56,961 nucleotides of DNA from Bacillota bacterium (lineage in GTDB: Bacteria > Bacillota > Negativicutes > Sporomusales > Sporomusaceae): contig JAGGAB010000025.1 of the NCBI GenBank assembly GCA_017889705.1, positions 1 through 56,961 on the forward strand, in the 5' to 3' direction. A program made the position numbers and the translations under genes. A model generated the notes under the pieces. That model did not search any database. It saw only the letters and a program-made list of their open reading frames with translations, and was not told the origin of the DNA. Of the stretch, positions 10,121-16,008 are shown one piece after another (within the stretch, counting starts at the first letter, position 1; every line of letters begins with the position of its first letter).

Positions 10121-10792
10121 TTGCCAATTAAAATAGTGATTGCTGATGATCATGCGCTTCTCAGACAGGGAATTAAAAACGTATTATCTCTAGAACCCGA
10201 CTTTGATATAATTGGCGAGGCCGCTGACGGTGAAGAAGCTATAAGCAAGATTGAAAGCCTAAAGCCTGACATATTGCTGCTTGACGTGAACATGCCGCGC
10301 ATGAATGGCCTCGAAGTCACCAGGCGTCTTAAGGCCGAGGATTCGACGGTAAAGGTTATTATTTTGACCATCCATGATGATGAAAACTATGTAATCGAAG
10401 TTGTTAAGGCCGGTGCCGTTGGTTATTTGCTAAAGGACATTGAGCCAGGCATGCTGGTTAAAGCTATTCGTATGGTACATGAGGGCCAGTCGTTTATTTA
10501 TCCGACACTGGCAAAAAGGTTGTTTGGTGAACTTTCACGGCGGGACGAGGTGCGGCATGAGGTGCCGAGCATGCTGGAACGGCGCAAAGAAGAACGCCTG
10601 ACTTACCGGGAGATTGAAGTCTTGCAACTCGTCGGTCGGGGAATGAGCAATCAAGAAATTGCTCAAGCGTTATTTTTAAGTGAAAAGACGGTTAAGAACC
10701 ATTTGACCAATATTTTTCGCAAGATTAGTGTGGTTGACCGGACGCAGGCTGTGCTGTATGCGATAAAGCATAAGATTGTGGTATTGGACTAG
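10121..10792 (+). CDS. NarL/DegU-type response regulator
   Basis: Receiver domain (about residues 1-117) with the acidic pair ADDH, phospho-acceptor Asp in LLLDVNMPRMNG, the Thr in ILTIHDD and the conserved Lys in YLLKD. A LuxR-type helix-turn-helix (about 158-220) has LTYREIEVLQLVGRGMSNQE and SEKTVKNHLTNIF. Possible starts are GTG 10112, TTG 10118 and TTG 10121; the last is best placed behind AGGGGGTGA, which overlaps the pgi stop. No histidine kinase is adjacent, so it is an orphan in this window. The family activates transcription on phosphorylation; targets are unknown. Confidence 0.9.
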   Translation: MPIKIVIADDHALLRQGIKNVLSLEPDFDIIGEAADGEEAISKIESLKPDILLLDVNMPRMNGLEVTRRLKAEDSTVKVIILTIHDDENYVIEVVKAGAVGYLLKDIEPGMLVKAIRMVHEGQSFIYPTLAKRLFGELSRRDEVRHEVPSMLERRKEERLTYREIEVLQLVGRGMSNQEIAQALFLSEKTVKNHLTNIFRKISVVDRTQAVLYAIKHKIVVLD

Positions 10793-10832
10793 CACTGACC
10801 ATAGATTGCACCTTATTTACAATGCTGCATAT

Positions 10833-10873
10833 ACTATCCTATCCCAGGAAGAGGGGGTAGGATAGTTTGTTTT
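10833..10873 (+). terminator. Terminator hairpin overlapping the next gene's ribosome site
   Basis: ACTATCCTATCCC pairs with GGGTAGGATAGT over 12 bp and is followed by TTGTTTTTG. It looks like the response-regulator terminator, but the loop and 3' arm contain the GAGGGGG that serves the TTG start at 10867, and the T-tract is itself the first codons. Confidence 0.6.
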
Positions 10874-11349
10874 TGTCATACACGGCAAGTGTGATTTTGG
10901 TTTCGTTGGCCCTGTATGGTTTGTGGTATGTTATCAAAGATATGTGGGCTTGGTGCACTGGTTTGGCGTATATGCAGCTGCCTGATGCCAGTTTTGTTAT
11001 TTTGGTACATAATATGGAATATGAGCTAGAAGAACTGCTGCGCTTTTTGGCTGCGGAGATGGCAACTGGCAGCTATGAGTGTGATGTTATTGTGGTAGAT
11101 TGCGGCTCTGATGATTTGACTCCGGCCATTTTGCGAAGATTGGCGTCTGAGATGCCAGGCTTGACCGTGGTCAGCGCCGGGAGGGCAATGCGACCGGTAG
11201 CCGAGGTACTCCCTATTTGCCGTGGAGCGGTGGTGCATGTTCTGGATTTAACCGGGCGGCTTAAGACCAGACAGTTTATGGCGGTGGTTTCTTCACTGCT
11301 GCGGCAAACTCAAGCTGAACCAGTATTCCGAAAGAAGCAGAACAGTTGA
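10867..11349 (+). CDS. Short membrane-anchored glycosyltransferase-2-like protein
   Basis: 160 aa. One N-terminal transmembrane helix (about residues 5-25) is followed by a domain resembling the first half of a GT-A glycosyltransferase: ASFVILVHNMEYELEELLRF, then DVIVVDCGSDDLTPAILRRL. It ends before the acceptor half, so it is either a truncated GT or a small non-catalytic relative. TTG 10867 is preceded by GAGGGGG. It converges with the ComK-like gene. Confidence 0.6.
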   Translation: MFLSYTASVILVSLALYGLWYVIKDMWAWCTGLAYMQLPDASFVILVHNMEYELEELLRFLAAEMATGSYECDVIVVDCGSDDLTPAILRRLASEMPGLTVVSAGRAMRPVAEVLPICRGAVVHVLDLTGRLKTRQFMAVVSSLLRQTQAEPVFRKKQNS

Positions 11350-11356
11350 AAAAAGG

Positions 11357-11947
11357 TTACTGACGTTCTTTAATTGTGATAATTTCATTAAACACATCAA
11401 TTAGTTTTATTGCCAAAGGAAATAGTTCGGCGGCATAGCCGGAGAAGGTTTCTCTAAAAGCTTCGCCAGTAAACAGCTGCGAAGAGGGAGCTGTATTGGC
11501 CGCTAGGCGAGCTAATGCCAATTGGCGGTTGACGGTGGCCGGTGTCCAAAGGACGGGAATTTCGGTCTTGCCAGACAGGGTAATTGTTGTCTGGTAAGGC
11601 TTTTTTGTGTTTTGGCAAACGCCGGCAATGGTATGAAGATTTATGTACCCAGTGGTAGAATCGCCAGCTATCCGGGGACGGCGAATCTTGACCGGGACGA
11701 GAATGAGGCCTGGGGCAAGCGGCAGCGGTTCTAGATTTGTCCGTTCCGTAACCGAACGAGTCCTGGCGCGCAGGGCAGCTAGGTCCACGGCCTGGCTTCT
11801 GGCTAAACGCTGAATGACGGTGCGCGTGCGGGACGCAAGAATGGTAGTGGTGCCGTCGGCCGAATAGATGACAGTACTGTCGCCTGTGGCATTATAACAG
11901 GGCACAATGGCCGCGATTTTGGCATACGCGGGGAGGGTGACAGTCAT
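11357..11947 (-). CDS. ComK-like protein (tentative)
   Basis: 196 aa from ATG 11947, behind AGGAGGT with an 8-nt spacer. No membrane segment or signal peptide is seen. The pattern of a beta-rich N-terminal half, a segment with P-L-x-L-x-P-G-L-I-L-V-P-V, then R-P-R ... GYINLHTI, then TITLSGKTEIPV followed by a helical NRQLALARLA resembles the layout of Bacillus ComK, the competence transcription factor, and its length (192 aa in B. subtilis) agrees. Identity is low and I infer this by eye only. The upstream SOS-type box and the competence-related gene comFC at 18162 make a DNA-uptake or damage role plausible. It could equally be an unrelated SOS-regulated protein. Confidence 0.45.
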   Translation of the reverse strand: MTVTLPAYAKIAAIVPCYNATGDSTVIYSADGTTTILASRTRTVIQRLARSQAVDLAALRARTRSVTERTNLEPLPLAPGLILVPVKIRRPRIAGDSTTGYINLHTIAGVCQNTKKPYQTTITLSGKTEIPVLWTPATVNRQLALARLAANTAPSSQLFTGEAFRETFSGYAAELFPLAIKLIDVFNEIITIKERQ

Positions 11948-11970
11948 GAATAAATACCTCCTATCAATAT

Positions 11971-11984
11971 CGAACATATGTTCT
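11971..11984. promoter_or_regulatory. LexA (SOS) box
   Basis: CGAACATATGTTCT matches the Gram-positive LexA operator CGAAC-N4-GTTCG at 13 of 14 positions, including the full GAAC/GTTC arms. It lies 11 bp downstream of the minus-strand -10 and 23 bp before the start codon of the ComK-like gene, an ideal repressor position. Confidence 0.7.
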
Positions 11985-11995
11985 GTACAATTATC

Positions 11996-12024
11996 ATAGT
12001 ACCAGAAAAGTAATTTATTGACAA
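11996..12024 (-). promoter_or_regulatory. Sigma-A promoter of the ComK-like gene
   Basis: On the minus strand TTGTCA (12024-12019), a 17-bp spacer and TACTAT (12001-11996). Transcription would start within or at the edge of the SOS box. Confidence 0.55.
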
Positions 12025-12048
12025 GAGGGTGGCGCAGCAATCTCATAC

Positions 12049-12077
12049 TTGTATCTGATGGCGTTAATCGGTAAAAT
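12049..12077 (+). promoter_or_regulatory. Sigma-A promoter of the ABC-F gene
   Basis: TTGTAT, 17-bp spacer, TAAAAT, 25 bp upstream of the ABC-F start codon. It lies clear of the SOS box. Confidence 0.5.
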
Positions 12078-12101
12078 AGTAGTGGCAGACAGGAGGTACA
12101 T

Positions 12102-14012
12102 ATGAGTTTATTGGAAGTGCGCAGTCTAAGTAAGGCATATGGTATACAAAATATTTTTTCAGATATAAGTTTTCAAGTGCGGCGTGGCGAGAAAGTAGGG
12201 TTAATTGGTCCCAATGGTGTTGGCAAGACAACCTTGGTGCGCTGCCTGCTGGGCTTTGAAAAGCCCGACAGCGGTTATGTCTCGCTGACACCTGGTGAAC
12301 GGATTGGCTATGTGGAACAGGATACCGGCCTGGGTGACAACACTCTGTATGAAGAGCTGGTAGGTGCCTATGGTGATGTGCTTGGCTGGCAGCAGGATAT
12401 GCGGCGGCTGGAAGCCGCGATTGCCTGTGAAAAAGATGCGGATAAGCTGGAAAAGTGCATGAAGGACTATGCACAGGCAGTCGAACGCTTTGAACGTGGT
12501 GGCGGCTATGAGTATGAGAATAATGTGCGCCGGGTGGCTTTTGGCTTAGGATTTACGGCTGAGGATTTGACTCGCCGTACCTGTGAGTTTTCCGGAGGAC
12601 AAAAGACACGGATTTGTTTGGCGCGGGCACTTATTCGTCAGCCTGACTATCTATTTTTGGATGAACCGACAAACCATCTCGATTTGGGAATGGTGGAGTG
12701 GCTGGAGGACTTTTTAACAAGCTATTCCGGGGCTGTGCTGGTGATATCTCATGATCGCTATTTTCTTGATACGGTTTCAGAGCGGATACTGGCTGTCGAA
12801 AATGGCACTATCGCTGATTATAGCGGCAATTATAGTGAATATATGGTAAAGAAAACTGAAAAACTGGCAGCACAGGAAGCTGCCTATAACAAGCAGCAGG
12901 CGATGATTACGAAAACAGAAGAATATATTGATCGCTACCGGGCCGGCATCAAGTCCAAGCAGGCGCGCGGGAGGCAAAGCCAGCTTAACCGATTGGCTAG
13001 GCTTGCCAGGCCGGAAGATACCAAAGGTTTTGATTTCTTTATGTTTAATCCCCCGGCAGAATGTGCCGAGCGGGTGGCCGAACTGGGCGAAGTGGCGGCT
13101 GGTTATGGTGACAAGACCGTGCTTAACAATATATCGCTCTTAGTAAGACGCGGGGACGGTGTGGCACTGGTTGGTCCGAATGGTGCAGGCAAGACAACTC
13201 TGCTAAAGCTGTTAACCGGCGATATTATGGCAAACAGCGGTAAGGTCAAACTGGGAAGTCGGGTGAAGCTTGGGTATTTTGCCCAAGAGCATGAGACACT
13301 GACAGACAGTAACAGCGTGCTGGATGAACTTATGCGCGAATTTGCGTTTAGTGAGGAACGGTCACGGCATTACCTTGGTGCCTTCCTGTTTCGCGGTGAT
13401 GACGTATATAAACAGGTCGGTGACCTGTCAGGCGGCGAGAAGGCGCGGCTGGCATTATTAAAGCTGATGCTGACCGGAGCTAATTTTCTGATACTGGATG
13501 AACCGACAAACCATCTGGATATTGCGGCGCGTGAGGCTGTGGAAGAAGCCATTATGAATTTCCCCGGTACTTTTTTAACGGTGTCCCATGACCGGTATTT
13601 TCTTGATAAAGTGGCTAACCGGGTAGTAGCACTTGAGAGCGGACAGTTGACCGAGTATGCCGGCAATTACAGTTATTACCGGGACAAAAAAGCTGCTGTT
13701 GCCAAAGAAGCAGCTGAGGCAGCAGCCCAATCGGCAGTTGCCGCCAAAAAGCAAAACAGCAACCCGGAAAAACTAGCACAGACCGGCGGTAAGGCTGCTA
13801 ACTGGCGCAAGCCTGATACTGCCAAGCAAGCTAAAAAACTGGAAGAAGAGATTGCCATGCTGGAACACCAATTAACTGCGCTTGAGGTCAAATTGAATGA
13901 TCCGACCAGTCATGAGGATGCAGAGCTTAGCCGGGAATTGGCGAAAGAATATGAGGCCTGTCAGGAAAAACTTGATGAAAAGTATGCCACTTGGCTGGAA
14001 CTAACCGAATAA
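12102..14012 (+). CDS. ABC-F family ATPase (translation factor or ribosome protection)
   Basis: 636 aa with two ABC domains and no membrane segments. Walker A motifs are GPNGVGKTT (residues 36-44) and GPNGAGKTT (about 358-366); signatures are FSGGQKTR and LSGGEKAR; both have LDEPTNHLD. An inter-domain linker (about 240-310) is rich in K, Q and E, as in ABC-F proteins that reach into the ribosome. The C-terminus (about 525-636) has an Ala/Lys-rich stretch then a coiled coil, as in Uup/YfmR/YdiF types. The protein probably acts on 70S ribosomes; whether it confers drug resistance cannot be told from sequence. Ribosome site AGGAGGT precedes the ATG. Confidence 0.9.
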   Translation: MSLLEVRSLSKAYGIQNIFSDISFQVRRGEKVGLIGPNGVGKTTLVRCLLGFEKPDSGYVSLTPGERIGYVEQDTGLGDNTLYEELVGAYGDVLGWQQDMRRLEAAIACEKDADKLEKCMKDYAQAVERFERGGGYEYENNVRRVAFGLGFTAEDLTRRTCEFSGGQKTRICLARALIRQPDYLFLDEPTNHLDLGMVEWLEDFLTSYSGAVLVISHDRYFLDTVSERILAVENGTIADYSGNYSEYMVKKTEKLAAQEAAYNKQQAMITKTEEYIDRYRAGIKSKQARGRQSQLNRLARLARPEDTKGFDFFMFNPPAECAERVAELGEVAAGYGDKTVLNNISLLVRRGDGVALVGPNGAGKTTLLKLLTGDIMANSGKVKLGSRVKLGYFAQEHETLTDSNSVLDELMREFAFSEERSRHYLGAFLFRGDDVYKQVGDLSGGEKARLALLKLMLTGANFLILDEPTNHLDIAAREAVEEAIMNFPGTFLTVSHDRYFLDKVANRVVALESGQLTEYAGNYSYYRDKKAAVAKEAAEAAAQSAVAAKKQNSNPEKLAQTGGKAANWRKPDTAKQAKKLEEEIAMLEHQLTALEVKLNDPTSHEDAELSRELAKEYEACQEKLDEKYATWLELTE

Positions 14013-14106
14013 ATGGATACCTCGAATAAAACTTTGTACATTTTGAATTAGCCCTGGTAGGATTAGTAATTTAGTGTACGTAATGCAAATTGAACTATTT
14101 TCTTTC

Positions 14107-14155
14107 AAGCCGACCTGGCTCAGATATTAACCTGAGCCAGGTCGGCTTTTGTGTT
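14107..14155 (+). terminator. Strong rho-independent terminator after the ABC-F gene
   Basis: A perfect 17-bp stem (AAGCCGACCTGGCTCAG and its complement) around an 8-nt loop, then TTGTGTTTC. Confidence 0.85.
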
Positions 14156-14197
14156 TCTTTTGACGGTAGTGCTACTCTGTAGGCAAGCGCTAATACA

Positions 14198-14213
14198 GAG
14201 GAACCGGTTCCTC
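14198..14213. promoter_or_regulatory. Perfect 16-bp palindrome before the sigma-factor gene
   Basis: GAGGAACCGGTTCCTC ends 17 bp upstream of the ATG at 14231. It may be an operator or a short RNA hairpin beside the ribosome site. It does not fit the LexA spacing. Confidence 0.4.
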
Positions 14214-14230
14214 GCCGACAGGTGAGGATA

Positions 14231-14818
14231 ATGGATTTAGAAGAGTTGGTTAGAGAAGCTCAACAGGGTTATGCCGGTCAAGTGGCATTTGCGGAAATAT
14301 GCCGACGGTTTGCCGGGTTGGTAAAAAAGTATGCCACTCAGCCGCATTTGGCAGGTCTGAAAGAAGAGGCTGTTGCCGAAGGCTGGCTGGCAGTAGTGAG
14401 TGCGGTACAAACCTATGATAGTCAAAGTGGTGTCCGATTTGCCGGCTATGTGGAAAGCCGGGTAAAATTTGCCGTATGGAATTTATTCAAGCGGGAACGG
14501 CGACGCTGGCAGCAGGAGCTACCGCTGATAGGAAAGGGCGACAATCAGGAAGATAAACAAGGCCTGTGTTTGCTTGAGGCGCTGGCTGCCAAGGATGATG
14601 TGGAAGCCGTGGCCGAGAATAACTTTGTAAATGCTGCCATTCATAAAGCCGTGGCTAATTTGCCAGATAAACAGCGCCTTGCAGTTACCAAAACGTTGCT
14701 GCAGGATGCGCATTTAGCTGATGTCGCTCATGAATTAGGGATTTCGCCACAGGCAGTCTATGGTTTGCGGCAGCGGGCACTCTGCCGCCTGAGAAAAGAA
14801 CTAACAGATCTGTTGTAA
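14231..14818 (+). CDS. Sigma-70 family RNA polymerase sigma factor
   Basis: 195 aa from ATG 14231, behind AGGTG with a 6-nt spacer (GTG 14222 is possible but overlaps this site). A region 2-like part (about 25-95) ends in SRVKFAVWNLFKRERRR, typical of region 2.4. Region 4 (about 135-190) has LPDKQRLAVTKTLL and the helix-turn-helix LADVAHELGISPQAVYGLRQ. No region 1.1 or 3 is seen, so it is a small alternative sigma factor. No anti-sigma gene is adjacent. It directly precedes DUF1659, DUF2922 and YvrJ genes, a set often found beside such sigma factors in Firmicutes. Confidence 0.8.
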   Translation: MDLEELVREAQQGYAGQVAFAEICRRFAGLVKKYATQPHLAGLKEEAVAEGWLAVVSAVQTYDSQSGVRFAGYVESRVKFAVWNLFKRERRRWQQELPLIGKGDNQEDKQGLCLLEALAAKDDVEAVAENNFVNAAIHKAVANLPDKQRLAVTKTLLQDAHLADVAHELGISPQAVYGLRQRALCRLRKELTDLL

Positions 14819-14896
14819 ATGTTACGAAAAAAATGATTTGCCTGTTTAAAAACTCACCCCATCAGAATGTATGAAAGTGTAAAGGGGGTGATAAAC

Positions 14897-15121
14897 ATGG
14901 CAGTAGTAAAAATGCCGCAAAGCGGCAAGCTGGTTCTTAAGGTTCAGACAGGAGTAAATGCCAGCGGCAGTCCGGTATACCGTCTCCGGACATTTGCCAA
15001 CATTAAGTCTGATGTAGCTGATGCCGATGCATTTGCCGTAGCCCAAAGTTTGGCCGGTCTCCAGCAGCATACGCTGGTAGACATTGTTCGCCAGGATTTG
15101 AACAGTCTTGTTAACCAGTAA
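14897..15121 (+). CDS. DUF1659 family protein
   Basis: 74 aa, start ATG 14897 behind AAGGGGGTGAT. The small beta-rich sequence with GKLVLKVQTGVNASGSPVYR and a central helix around DADAFAVAQSLAGLQQ is typical of DUF1659, whose function is unknown. Same strand as and 78 bp after the sigma factor; a DUF2922 gene follows at 39 bp. Confidence 0.8.
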   Translation: MAVVKMPQSGKLVLKVQTGVNASGSPVYRLRTFANIKSDVADADAFAVAQSLAGLQQHTLVDIVRQDLNSLVNQ

Positions 15122-15160
15122 TCCCGGATACAAAATTTTATGAGAAAGGAGGAATGACAG

Positions 15161-15373
15161 ATGACCAAGACTCTGGAACTGGTTTTTCGTACCAGTGCAG
15201 GCAACGAAGTGACAATCAGTTTGCCTGATCCCAAAGCTGATTTAACTCTTGCTCAGGCACAGACTGTCATGCAGGACATTATTACCAGAAACATCTTTGT
15301 CAACAAAGGTAGTGCCCTGACTGAACGGGTAGAAGCGCGCATCCGCAGCCGTGAGACAGTGGCTTTAGTGTAA
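15161..15373 (+). CDS. DUF2922 family protein
   Basis: 70 aa. Pattern LELVFRTSAGNEVTISLPDP, then a helix LTLAQAQTVMQDIITRNIF and a C-terminal strand, as in DUF2922. Function unknown; the family almost always accompanies DUF1659. Ribosome site AAAGGAGGAATGAC. Confidence 0.8.
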   Translation: MTKTLELVFRTSAGNEVTISLPDPKADLTLAQAQTVMQDIITRNIFVNKGSALTERVEARIRSRETVALV

Positions 15374-15376
15374 GTG

Positions 15377-15414
15377 ATATAAAGCGCTCTGGCGTAAGCC
15401 GGGGCGCTTTATAT
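15377..15414 (+). terminator. Hairpin without T-run after DUF2922
   Basis: ATATAAAGCGCTCTGGC pairs with GCCGGGGCGCTTTATAT (two wobbles). No T-tract follows, so it may be a processing or stability element rather than a full terminator. Confidence 0.4.
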
Positions 15415-15450
15415 TACAGATATCATCAGGCATTAGAAAGGAGTGGGCTT

Positions 15451-15594
15451 GTGGAACAGATGCTTAACTATGCTTCCAGTTATGGCTTCCCTATGGTGGT
15501 GGCAGCATATTTGCTGGTACGCATTGAGAGCCGGCTGGAAACACTGGCAGCCAGCATTAATGATTTGGCTCAAATAATTGCTGAAAAACTGTAA
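15451..15594 (+). CDS. YvrJ family small membrane protein
   Basis: 47 aa from GTG 15451 behind AAAGGAG. It has an N-terminal YASSYGFPMVVAAYLLVRIE, where the NYGFP-like motif leads into one transmembrane helix, then an amphipathic helix. This is the YvrJ pattern; function unknown. It closes the sigma-DUF1659-DUF2922 set. Confidence 0.8.
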   Translation: MEQMLNYASSYGFPMVVAAYLLVRIESRLETLAASINDLAQIIAEKL

Positions 15595-15605
15595 GCAAAA
15601 ATCAG

Positions 15606-15652
15606 AAAGCCCTATTTACCAGTATAAAGAACTGGCAAATAGGGCTTTTTCG
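15606..15652 (+). terminator. Rho-independent terminator after yvrJ
   Basis: AAAGCCCTATTTACCAGT pairs with ACTGGCAAATAGGGCTTT (one mismatch) and is followed by TTT. Confidence 0.85.
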
Positions 15653-15689
15653 ATTGGAATATTGTGTAGAACTGGGACGTATTGCTTGC

Positions 15690-15833
15690 TTATTTGAATA
15701 GAAAAACAAGCATGGCAGCAATATAGGCTGTAGCTGATAACAGTGCCGCATGAAAAATAAAATCACACGCGCGGGATGGGCGTTTTATCGCCCGATTTTG
15801 AAAGTAGTGGTAGGTGTACATATCTTCTTTCAT
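15690..15833 (-). CDS. Possible small membrane protein, 47 aa
   Basis: ATG 15833 to TAA 15690 on the minus strand. The N-terminal half is polar and basic (MKEDMYTYHYFQNRAIKRPS), followed by one hydrophobic segment (FIFHAALLSATAYIAAMLVF) and a terminal Lys. A weak ribosome site GTGAGG lies about 10 nt upstream. It fills an otherwise empty gap between a terminator and recD2. Family not recognised. Confidence 0.4.
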   Translation of the reverse strand: MKEDMYTYHYFQNRAIKRPSRACDFIFHAALLSATAYIAAMLVFLFK

Positions 15834-15904
15834 AATCACTTGCCTCACAATATGTAAAAAGATGTAATAAAATTTGCAACTATGTATTATGTACTACATC
15901 TGTG

Positions 15905-15948
15905 ACAAAAATCCCTTCCTGATAATAAAAAATAAAGGATTTTTGTTG
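15905..15948 (+). terminator. Terminator-like hairpin upstream of recD2
   Basis: ACAAAAATCC and GGATTTTTGT form a 10-bp stem around a 22-nt AT-rich loop. It could end transcripts before recD2 or act in its leader. Confidence 0.35.
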
Positions 15949-16008
15949 ATAAACTGCGAATAAAAGAAAGAACTTATGTTTGGGAGTATGGCGCTAGGAG
16001 TTAGTAGA

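Noticed and set aside
11948..12046. 33-residue N-terminal extension of the ComK-like protein
   Set aside because: It would be translated from the promoter and SOS box region; a good ribosome site precedes ATG 11947.
12064..12474. 136-aa minus-strand frame at the ABC-F start
   Set aside because: Cys/His/Pro-rich shadow of a strongly coding plus-strand gene, without start signals.
14198..14213. Palindrome read as a second LexA box
   Set aside because: GAAC and GTTC are separated by 2 bp instead of the 4 bp needed.
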